This document shows, piece by piece, positions 10,284 to 16,892 of a stretch of DNA of 64,000 nt. Numbering within the stretch: the first letter of the stretch is position 1; the number at the start of each line of letters is the position of its first letter. Source of the DNA: an uncultured Erythrobacter sp. GTDB lineage: Bacteria; Pseudomonadota; Alphaproteobacteria; Sphingomonadales; Sphingomonadaceae. The notes beneath the pieces were generated by a model, which was not told where the DNA came from, searched no databases, and worked only from the letters and a program-made list of their open reading frames with translations. Where the stretch lies: NCBI GenBank assembly GCA_947502815.1, contig CANNBH010000001.1, positions 2,762,818 to 2,826,817 of the forward strand, given 5' to 3'. The position numbers and the translations under genes were made by a program.

Positions 10284-10368
10284 AGGGATTTTCCAAACAG
10301 GAATTGCCAATGATGTCTTTCATCACCGCATTGGCGCCGCTGTAAATGCGCTGAATTGCCAGCGCCGA
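10280..10368 (-). pseudogene. C-terminal stump of a second acyl-CoA dehydrogenase, frameshifted
   Basis: Reading leftwards from a TGA at 10369-10371, the frame encodes AIQRIYSGANAVMKDIIGNS, the classic C-terminal helix of acyl-CoA dehydrogenases. It then needs one additional base near 10295 to continue as LFGKSL and stop at a TGA overlapping the ATG of the next gene. So the end of a former upstream gene survives with a one-base deletion, and its main body is missing. The deletion lies between the SDR gene and the IS element, which suggests rearrangement around the insertion. Read as a pseudogene; the homology is from motif recognition only. Confidence 0.7.
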
Positions 10369-10428
10369 TCAAAATCAAGTCATACGAAATTTATGCGGAC
10401 GTCCATAGTCGCAGATGTCAAGGAAGCG

Positions 10429-10436
10429 TGCCCTCT
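10429..10436. repeat. Left target-site duplication (TGCCCTCT)
   Basis: Eight bases immediately outside the left inverted repeat. The same octamer occurs immediately outside the right repeat at 12837-12844. Confidence 0.88.
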
Positions 10437-10455
10437 GGTAGTGTCTCAGTTTGAA
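10437..10455 (+). repeat. Left terminal inverted repeat of the IS
   Basis: GGTAGTGTCTCAGTTTGAA, a perfect 19-bp inverted match to 12818-12836. The transposase stop codon lies inside it. Confidence 0.9.
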
Positions 10456-11342
10456 TCTTTCTTTCCCCGCTTTTTGTAAGGACCGCGTTTAGCGGGCGGC
10501 GGGGCCATTTCGTCAATCTTAGCAATCACGTTGTCGAGTGACCAGAGTGTGTCGGTAATTCCAGCGGCCATCGCAGGGCTGGTCTTGAGTGACTTGTGAA
10601 TGCGGCAAAAATTGTAATGCACGAAATACAGTGCCAGCGCGTGAACGTGATTGTCGATCTTTTTGCTAAAACCGTTTGTCAGGCGAGTGAAGCGGCGCAT
10701 GGACATACGCATTGTGAGGTTCTGACGTTCAACGTGACTAGTCGAAACGTAGTCAATGTCAGGATTGCCTTCAACGCGGCGCTTTTGCGCTCCGATGCAA
10801 TCAGCAGGGCTGTAGCGGCGCTGTGGGCCTTCCGGTGCTGCACCGTAAATCTTGACTAGCTGCGCGTAGTCCACGTTACCGCCAAAGGCACCCTCAACGG
10901 CCTCTAGATAGGCACGATGGCCATCTGTGGTAAGTTGAACGCGGTTTGAGAGGCGGGTGCGAAGATCGTCCATGAACTCCATCGCGTATTCGCCATCACG
11001 GCCACCAACCAAAAACGACACGATTAGTTTGCTGTCGCTATCCAATGCAGTCCACGTCCACACGTCACCAGCGCCCTTTGGGGCGTCTTTGGCAGTCGCT
11101 ACATTCTTCGCCTTGGCATAGCAGAACGACCATATTTCATCGCATTGGATGCGACTAGCCCGAACACCTTGGACTTGCTCATTATGGATTGCGATACAAG
11201 CTTGTCCCGCCTCAACTAGAAGCTTGGAAACGGTGTTGATCGAGACGTCTGCAATGCGGCTGATAGACCGCATTGATGAGCCTTCAACTAGCATGTTGAG
11301 AATGAGGCGACGTTTTTCGATGGGTAGCTTGTTCATACCCAT
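10446..11342 (-). CDS. IS1-family-like DDE transposase
   Basis: Catalyses cut-and-insert movement of the element. A helix-turn-helix segment (about residues 20-48, ending INTVSKLLVEAG) precedes a DDE core: Asp68 in CDEIWSF, Asp140 in TTDGH and Glu205 in SHVERQN. This spacing and the SHVERxNxTMR context are typical of IS1-type transposases. A basic, Pro/Lys-rich C-terminus (PAKRGPYKKRGKK) may bind DNA. It is a single uninterrupted frame of 298 codons, not the frameshifted InsA/InsB arrangement of E. coli IS1. ATG at 11342; a second in-frame ATG lies two codons inside. Confidence 0.9.
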   Translation of the reverse strand: MGMNKLPIEKRRLILNMLVEGSSMRSISRIADVSINTVSKLLVEAGQACIAIHNEQVQGVRASRIQCDEIWSFCYAKAKNVATAKDAPKGAGDVWTWTALDSDSKLIVSFLVGGRDGEYAMEFMDDLRTRLSNRVQLTTDGHRAYLEAVEGAFGGNVDYAQLVKIYGAAPEGPQRRYSPADCIGAQKRRVEGNPDIDYVSTSHVERQNLTMRMSMRRFTRLTNGFSKKIDNHVHALALYFVHYNFCRIHKSLKTSPAMAAGITDTLWSLDNVIAKIDEMAPPPAKRGPYKKRGKKDSN

Positions 11343-11374
11343 TTCATACTGAACTTATCGCCTGCCTGCAAGCA

Positions 11375-11938
11375 TTATCGGTCCATCAAACTCTTAAAGA
11401 GAATAAAGCACGTCTCCAAATCTATATCGTTCGCGTTGCGTTGTAGGTAAGCGCAAATGTGCTGGAGATAATCGAAGCTATATGAATTATTCTGCGCTTC
11501 GTAGGCATCGCAGCATTGGAATGCGAACATAAAGGCGAGCATTTGATTATGAAACTGTCCAAAGAAATCTGCAAAATCCCTGCCTGATTCAACATCGTTG
11601 TAGTGCAGGTCAAGGGGTCCGCCACCCGCTTCAACTTCTTGCCAGGTGTCCCCAAAATTCACTTCTGCCACACCTTTGTGGAGAGCTATTAGAAGCGCTC
11701 CTGCTCGCTTGAAGTGATCTGGCATTTTACTGTCAACGTAAAGAACGAGATCTTGAACCGCAGCTACATACTTTCTGTGAGCCTGCTTCAGTTTTTCATC
11801 ATCAACTACGATTTTACACTCGAAGATTTCCGCCATTTCAGCAGGCACTGTTTCAAAATACGGCTTAACGTGCGCACAAAACGCCGCTTCTTCTTCGAGT
11901 TCTTTGAAAAATTGCTGCAATTGTCGCCCCTTGAACAT
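11375..11938 (-). CDS. Hypothetical passenger protein of the IS
   Basis: About 187 aa from the ATG at 11938; an upstream in-frame start at 11956 would lie inside a terminator hairpin. I do not recognise a family. The protein looks mostly alpha-helical and soluble, with a charged N-terminus (QLQQFFKELEEEAAF), no signal peptide and several Cys residues near the C-terminus (FQCCDAYEA, ETCFILF). It ends 32 bp before the transposase start on the same strand, and its base composition is AT-rich like the rest of the element. Its start codon directly follows the U-tract of a hairpin, which is unusual for expression. Confidence 0.6.
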   Translation of the reverse strand: MFKGRQLQQFFKELEEEAAFCAHVKPYFETVPAEMAEIFECKIVVDDEKLKQAHRKYVAAVQDLVLYVDSKMPDHFKRAGALLIALHKGVAEVNFGDTWQEVEAGGGPLDLHYNDVESGRDFADFFGQFHNQMLAFMFAFQCCDAYEAQNNSYSFDYLQHICAYLQRNANDIDLETCFILFKSLMDR

Positions 11939-11968
11939 GAAAAAGGCCCCCCGCAACGCGAGGGGCCT
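11939..11968 (-). terminator. Intrinsic terminator between the two IS passenger genes
   Basis: On the minus strand an 11-bp GC-rich stem (AGGCCCCTCGC pairing with GCGGGGGGCCT, one wobble) with a 3-nt loop is followed by five U. It lies 20 bp after the stop of the 121-codon gene and abuts the ATG of the next gene. Confidence 0.75.
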
Positions 11969-11988
11969 GAGCCTGTTAGCAGATTTAA

Positions 11989-12354
11989 TTACTTTTTGAA
12001 GCGCTGGCGCAGCATTTCAAACCCGGAAAATGCGTCAGAAAATTCTTTCTTCTGATCACCTAGTCCGTTGTTTGGATACATGCACACGGCCTGACGGCCG
12101 CGTGCGCCGGTCTCATTTTTTGCCGTTTGCATATCGCTTTCCTTTTCTTTCTCTTGCCATCTTTCTCTTGCAGCGAAACTGGCGATCTCGCTGCGCTTTG
12201 AAGGAGAGAGCATTGCCGCTCTTGCCCTTCCACCGGCCGAGCCTTGCGGCTCGCGCGATGTATCTTTAATCTCACCCGTAGCGATCCGTGCTACCAAATT
12301 GGCAGCGCCGATCACATCGGCCGGTCGCTTTTGTCCGTTTGGACCTTTGGGCAT
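11989..12354 (-). CDS. Small basic hypothetical protein carried by the IS
   Basis: 121 aa. The first ~65 residues (MPKGPNGQKRPADVIGAAN, ATGEI, SAGGRARAAMLSPSKRSEIA, FAARERWQ) match a small basic protein type that I recall as common in alphaproteobacterial accessory DNA and annotated only as hypothetical or nucleic-acid-binding. The Lys/Arg- and Gly/Ala-rich motif suggests DNA or RNA binding, which is inference. The last ~45 residues look like a lineage-specific extension. A strong GAGGAG ribosome-binding site sits 4 bp before the ATG. It is followed by an intrinsic terminator. Confidence 0.65.
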   Translation of the reverse strand: MPKGPNGQKRPADVIGAANLVARIATGEIKDTSREPQGSAGGRARAAMLSPSKRSEIASFAARERWQEKEKESDMQTAKNETGARGRQAVCMYPNNGLGDQKKEFSDAFSGFEMLRQRFKK

Positions 12355-12817
12355 TTTACTCCTCAGTGAAGCGGACTACTCCGCCTCTCTTAAAACTTCG
12401 TGTCTGAATGGGGGTTGACCGAACGTAACTTCTGTGAACCACAGCCATCGCTAACAGCTAGTTATATTGTCTCTGCACACAAACTTACCGCCCTGCAAGC
12501 GTTCTTGTTTGCGCCGGAAATGACTTCCGAAGCAATCGGACCTTGCCTTGCGGCTAACTTTAGCCTAAGCGCGTGAATGCGCGCTTAGGCTAAATGTAGG
12601 TCTTCCGTGGTAGACATTCAATAGATACAATTATTGTGGGTATTTCCATATCCGTTTTTATGTCCGGTTTTCAGGACAAAAGCACACACACTTTCCACGT
12701 CGAAGTTTGATATTTAGTCAACCGATTCGGAATACAGATTCGTTCGTGAGTAGGAAAACTGATAAGTAAGCGCGTTTAATCCCCAAACAAGTTTCCACAA
12801 CATCAACCTGGTTAGAT
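12355..12817. other. Non-coding right end of the IS, with a 15-bp perfect hairpin
   Basis: No gene is visible. At 12559-12573 and 12580-12594 two 15-base arms (TTTAGCCTAAGCGCG and its exact complement) enclose a 6-base loop, a stem strong enough to act as a bidirectional terminator or to protect the element from outside transcription. The remainder is AT-rich and presumably contains the promoter for the passenger genes, which are transcribed leftwards. Confidence 0.7.
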
Positions 12818-12836
12818 TTCAAACTGAGACACTACC
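12818..12836 (-). repeat. Right terminal inverted repeat of the IS
   Basis: TTCAAACTGAGACACTACC, the exact reverse complement of the left end at 10437-10455. Confidence 0.9.
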
Positions 12837-12844
12837 TGCCCTCT
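12837..12844. repeat. Right target-site duplication (TGCCCTCT)
   Basis: Direct copy of 10429-10436, directly outside the right inverted repeat. Confidence 0.88.
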
Positions 12845-12906
12845 CGGTCCATGCCCGCAAATGGGCCGATTGCGAACCATCCAATTCCAGCGGATGAAAG
12901 TACAGT

Positions 12907-13656
12907 TCAAGACCGAAGGAAACCACCATCAATTGGGATTTCAAGGCCTGTCACATAAGAGGCCCTGGGACTTGCAAGGAAGGCAGCAACCGCTCCGAAC
13001 TCGCGCGGTTCGCCAATGCGTCCAACTGGAATGTTCTCAATTGCTTTGGAGACGATGACTTCTCTATCAACTCCCGCTTGATCTGCAATGTTCTGGTGAA
13101 GCGCGCGCAGCCTGTCCGTATCGACCTGTCCGGGCATCAACAGATTGACCGTGACCCCATCCATTGCGACCTCCTTGGCGAGAGTTTTCATCCACCCATG
13201 AACCGCGGCCCGTATGGTGTTGGACAGAGCCAGACCTGGGATCGGCTCGCGCACTCCAGATGAGGTGACGGTAAGGATACGTCCGAAGCCTGCTGCCCGC
13301 ATGTCTGGTAAGACAAGCCGAGTAAGTTCGGTAATAGCCAGTAGCATCGGTTGAGCCGCTTCGAGCATTTGTGATGCATCCGTATCATGCGCCGTGGACG
13401 GGACTGGGCCGCCCGAATTGTTGACCAGGATGTCCACTCCGCCAAGCTCGCTACGAGCATGAGCGGCGATTTTCTTGGCCGCATCTGGCTCGGCAAGGTC
13501 CACTGCAAGCATGGGCCAATCCAAGCCCTCGCCAGGACTGCGTGAAACGCCGAGCACCCGCGCCCCTTCGTCAGCAAGCTCCTTAGCAATCGCGGCCCCA
13601 AGTCCGCGGCTTGCACCCAAAACGACCGCGCGTTTGTCCTTCAGTTCGAGATCCAA
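12907..13656 (-). CDS. Atypical SDR-family oxidoreductase (SxxxR instead of YxxxK)
   Basis: Rossmann-fold protein of 249 aa with the cofactor motif GASRGLGAA near residue 13, an NNSGG motif and a C-terminal VTGLEIPIDGG end typical of SDRs. At the catalytic site the usual Tyr-x-x-x-Lys reads Ser-x-x-x-Arg (GLALSNTIRAAV aligned with GLAAYSASKAAV), while the upstream TSSG serine is kept. Canonical dehydrogenase chemistry is therefore doubtful. I chose a TTG start at 13656 because AGGAGA lies just upstream; an ATG at 13683 would place that site inside the gene. The acyl-CoA dehydrogenase stump downstream was probably next in the same transcript before the IS arrived. Confidence 0.85.
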   Translation of the reverse strand: MDLELKDKRAVVLGASRGLGAAIAKELADEGARVLGVSRSPGEGLDWPMLAVDLAEPDAAKKIAAHARSELGGVDILVNNSGGPVPSTAHDTDASQMLEAAQPMLLAITELTRLVLPDMRAAGFGRILTVTSSGVREPIPGLALSNTIRAAVHGWMKTLAKEVAMDGVTVNLLMPGQVDTDRLRALHQNIADQAGVDREVIVSKAIENIPVGRIGEPREFGAVAAFLASPRASYVTGLEIPIDGGFLRS

Positions 13657-13908
13657 AAATTCTCTCCTTTTCGTGCGACACATTCGTCGCCGCGAAAATA
13701 ATGCTTAGCACACACTCCCCGCGTCATCCGCTAGCTTAAAAGCGGGTCCTGTTCTAATCATCCTCACCCAGACGGACCTTAACTGGACCGTCTGCGGAAT
13801 GGCGGCCTTTGAACTGAATGCCTGCGAACGGACCCGCAAGATTGCTAGCAGACGCTCCCATTTAACAGCGCATCTTCCGCTATGGTCGGCACAAGCAACC
13901 CGATCTAC

Positions 13909-15231
13909 TTACGGCAACCAACTTGGCGCGTTGGTGATCAGGAAGTCTCGCAAGCTGCCGAGTTTTGGATTGCTGCGCAGCGCCTCAGCATGGCGCTCTG
14001 GAACCTGCGCGCATCCGATCCGGCCAGAGGCAGCGGCAATTTGCGCATCGCGGTCGCTGTTGCCACTGAACTCTCCGGCAAAGTGGTTGCATATGATTAG
14101 ATCATTGATCAACTCGGCTGTGCGCCGGTCGATCTCGGCCAATCCGCGCTCTGACAGGGCATGGGGCCCAACGGAGAAAAATGCCAAAGGGGTCAGCTCG
14201 CGGCGTATCCAATCTTCCATAGTAACGCCGCTAATGCTTGCAGCTCCGGCTCGGATACTGACTGTGAGTCTGCGTTCACCATCGAAGAACCAATACTCCG
14301 CCTCTCTTCCTTCCTCGCGCTGGTAACCGCCTGAAAATGACACCACCTCGCCCGAATTCAGGGCGAATCGGGCTTTGAGTTGGTCATCTTTCAAACTGAC
14401 TTGCACGATCCCGTCAGGCGTCAATGCGGTGTAGAGGTCATGCTCCATTTCCAAGCAATCGGTGCGCTCCCTATGGAGGGTGAGACCGCTGAATAGGGCC
14501 GCAGCATTCGTATCACCGGGATCAGCGGTGCCTTGGGCCGAAAAGTGAAGCGCGCCGATCTCGTACCCGCTTTGCGGATCTGCCAGAGTATAGCGGCGCT
14601 GACCCGCGCCAGCATCAACCGGGCCCACCGTCACAGTTTGCACGCTGCGACCAGAGTCACTGATCTGCACCAACTGCGCTCTGCGGCCATCGGACAAGGG
14701 GGCTAGCACAAAGGCGGCCGAGCCATCTTTGGCGAAACAGATGTTCTCCGCGCGGCGATTGATTGCATAGTAAGGAGCGCCCTCTGGCTGAAGCGGGGCT
14801 AGATAATGGTATGCACCGTTTCGCGCGCCTTGGGTCAATATTGCACTGCCAAAGGGCCCGAGCCGCTCGCACCGTGTCCGTTCCACTTTTTCTGACAGGA
14901 ATGATGCAGAGGCTTCGAAGAACACGTCGCGTCCATCAAGATGAAGCGATGCGATATCGCTGGCATATCGCATACCGCTGCCCGATTGGGTTCGGGGCAG
15001 CAACTGGCGCGCGATGCCTGTTGGGGAGCGCCCGTCTGGAAAGCTGACCGCAACTGCTCCCAAACCGTCAATCATTATCGAGCGGGTGTCTATTTCCATC
15101 CCATTGGCGCAAACATAGGCTGCATCATCGAAGATTGGTCCTTCGAATGCGGGGTCTTGAGCCAGAACCGGCTTTGGGATCAGCGTCGCAAGTGCGAACA
15201 ACGCAAGCGATTTGGTGCGAAGTAGAGTCAT
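13909..15231 (-). CDS. Secreted protein with an N-terminal MliC-like domain
   Basis: 440 aa with a 24-residue signal peptide ending VLA. Residues about 38-122 fit the MliC pattern: Tyr-x-Cys-x-x-Gly at the start, a SGSGMRYAS segment in the middle and a closing Cys (VERTRC). MliC-type domains inhibit C-type lysozyme in the envelope. The remaining ~310 residues contain further Cys residues and no family I recognise. A periplasmic location is likely. The MliC assignment is from pattern recognition and the length is far above a stand-alone MliC (~110 aa), so the overall function is open. Confidence 0.65.
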   Translation of the reverse strand: MTLLRTKSLALFALATLIPKPVLAQDPAFEGPIFDDAAYVCANGMEIDTRSIMIDGLGAVAVSFPDGRSPTGIARQLLPRTQSGSGMRYASDIASLHLDGRDVFFEASASFLSEKVERTRCERLGPFGSAILTQGARNGAYHYLAPLQPEGAPYYAINRRAENICFAKDGSAAFVLAPLSDGRRAQLVQISDSGRSVQTVTVGPVDAGAGQRRYTLADPQSGYEIGALHFSAQGTADPGDTNAAALFSGLTLHRERTDCLEMEHDLYTALTPDGIVQVSLKDDQLKARFALNSGEVVSFSGGYQREEGREAEYWFFDGERRLTVSIRAGAASISGVTMEDWIRRELTPLAFFSVGPHALSERGLAEIDRRTAELINDLIICNHFAGEFSGNSDRDAQIAAASGRIGCAQVPERHAEALRSNPKLGSLRDFLITNAPSWLP

Positions 15232-15397
15232 AATTTTCTTCCTGAAACGTGCGAGAGCGGCTCAATGACTGTGTCTCAACCCCGGCTTCGGCCGAAGCCT
15301 CCGATTAGGGCCGCGACGGTCCGCATGGGAATGATGATGAAGGGTTCTGCTGGTCGCCCTGTTATGAGACGAAGCCTCTGCGCCGATCTCAATCAGA

Positions 15398-15976
15398 TCA
15401 CAGCGCTGAACGCAGGCGATTGCGGGCTTCGTTCACAAAATCGCCAGTGTAACGACCTGTTGCCGGTATCGTGCAGTGATTGCGGCGCGCAACGGGAGCC
15501 ATAGCGCGGCAGGCGCGCAGCAATTCGCCGACGCTGGTCATCATTTCGGAGCGCTTGCGCTGAATTTGGTCTTCCGACCGGCGCAGCTCTGCGTTCAATC
15601 GATCATAGTCTTCGTTGAGTGTGCCGAGATCGCGATCAAATCCGACCTGCCAATTGTCCAATTCGCGCTGCCATCCATTGCAGTTGGTGGCCCACCGACC
15701 ATTGGTGCAGTGCTGGTTAAAATTGTCGATCGTGGTGTTGGCCCAACGCTCTGATTGCTGCAATTCGCTGCGGCGCTGGTCCAGTTGCCGCCCTTGACGG
15801 TCCAGTTGATTTTCGCGCTCCAATAAGCGGTCTAGATCATTGAGCGCCCAGCCAATCTGTTCACGCGCGGTGGCGGCATCTGAAGCCTGCGCATGGGCGA
15901 ATTGTGGGAGCGAAACTGATGCCGCCAGCGCGATCATTGTGACCTTTGCGCCTGCTTTCAGGAAGAGTTTGTTCAT
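15398..15976 (-). CDS. Secreted coiled-coil hypothetical protein
   Basis: 192 aa. A signal peptide of ~29 residues (cleavage after AHA) is followed by a long, charged, Gln/Arg/Glu-rich helical region with heptad character (about residues 35-150), interrupted by a short Cys-containing loop (HCTNGRW, NCNGW). Two more Cys occur near the C-terminus (LRACRAM, NHCTIP), so two disulphides are plausible in the periplasm. No family recognised. It is transcribed on the same strand as, and 165 bp upstream of, the MliC-like gene. Confidence 0.72.
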   Translation of the reverse strand: MNKLFLKAGAKVTMIALAASVSLPQFAHAQASDAATAREQIGWALNDLDRLLERENQLDRQGRQLDQRRSELQQSERWANTTIDNFNQHCTNGRWATNCNGWQRELDNWQVGFDRDLGTLNEDYDRLNAELRRSEDQIQRKRSEMMTSVGELLRACRAMAPVARRNHCTIPATGRYTGDFVNEARNRLRSAL

Positions 15977-16228
15977 AGCGATTTCCTTTCAATCCTTTGG
16001 CCACCTTGTTGATGGCGATGGAGATTGAGTAGGCGGAGGTTAAACCGCTCGCATGGGGGGATACCCCCAATCGGTTTGGTCTGCTCAAACCATGTCTTCT
16101 GAATGAATGGGGGGAACGCCCCATGCCCAATCAATGCGCGTGCGCCAAAGCCTGCGGGATGTCATGTGATGAAACGAGAAGAACCGAGTGATGCTCCCGC
16201 GCGCACCTATTCGGCAAGGCCAGTCGCT

Positions 16229-16858
16229 CTATTCTTGGAGCAGGTGGTCAAGCATGCCAGCTTTGAAAGCCGCCGTTAGCAGGGCTGCGACCGACGTTAC
16301 ATTGAACTTTTCAAACAACGCACCGCGGTGTTTCTCAACCGTCTTGGGACTGATGAAGAGCTGTTCGCCAATCTGTTTGGTGGTGAGGCCGCTGGCAATA
16401 TGGGCCAGAACCTCGCGTTCACGGTCCGTAAGGTCGGGGCCGCTTGAACCTTCCGCCAAGCGTTCTGTGATCGCCTCCATGACATACCGTCCACCTGACA
16501 GAATTAACGCGATGCCGCGGGTCAGTTCTGCTTGCGAACAATCTTTCAAGAACAAGCCGTCCACGCCCGCAGCGATCCAATCGGCCAGCATTGCGGTTGC
16601 GGTGAAACCGGTGAAAACGGCAACTTTGCTATCAGGCGACCAGCGGCGCACATCGGCAAAGACCTGCGACCCATTGGCAAGCGGCATGCCGACATCAAGG
16701 ATCAAAAGGTCAGGCCGATGTTTGCGGCAAAGAGCGATCGCCTCCAACCCATCACCGGCCTCCGCCACAACTTCGACCGCGCCCAAGTTTTCAACCAACT
16801 CGCGCATTGCTTGCCTAACTATGGCATGGTCATCTGCAATGACGACGGTTTTGTTCAT
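16229..16858 (-). CDS. NarL/LuxR-type response regulator
   Basis: 209 aa cytosolic transcription factor. A receiver domain (residues 1-120) carries the acidic pair Asp9-Asp10, phosphoacceptor Asp55 (LLILDVGMP) and Lys near 105 (LFLKD). A LuxR-type helix-turn-helix follows (about 143-205: LTDREREVLAHIASGLTTKQ, then SPKTVEKHR). The ATG at 16858 gives the canonical receiver start; a longer open frame to 17032 only shadows the divergent kinase gene. The kinase starts about 34 bp away in the opposite direction, so the two promoters must overlap. It is the likely partner of that kinase. Confidence 0.9.
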   Translation of the reverse strand: MNKTVVIADDHAIVRQAMRELVENLGAVEVVAEAGDGLEAIALCRKHRPDLLILDVGMPLANGSQVFADVRRWSPDSKVAVFTGFTATAMLADWIAAGVDGLFLKDCSQAELTRGIALILSGGRYVMEAITERLAEGSSGPDLTDREREVLAHIASGLTTKQIGEQLFISPKTVEKHRGALFEKFNVTSVAALLTAAFKAGMLDHLLQE

Positions 16859-16892
16859 CCAGCCTGTTTCCCAGCGCGCTTGCCAGCCCCCT

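Larger units (their letters stand above)
10437..12836 (-). mobile_element. IS1-family-like insertion element with two passenger genes
   Basis: A complete 2,400-bp element. The ends GGTAGTGTCTCAGTTTGAA (10437-10455) and its exact reverse complement (12818-12836) form 19-bp perfect terminal inverted repeats beginning GG...TG, as in IS1-family elements. They are flanked by an 8-bp direct repeat TGCCCTCT, the expected target duplication. Inside are a DDE transposase and two further genes on the same strand, plus about 480 bp without a gene. The interior is visibly more AT-rich than the flanks. Intact ends, intact transposase and perfect duplication suggest a recent insertion. Confidence 0.9.

Noticed and set aside
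16188-16892. A 917-codon reading of the sensor kinase frame starting at 16188
   Set aside because: The first 235 codons lie over the response regulator gene on the other strand, have odd composition, and come before the signal peptide; the GTG at 16893 gives a normal kinase.
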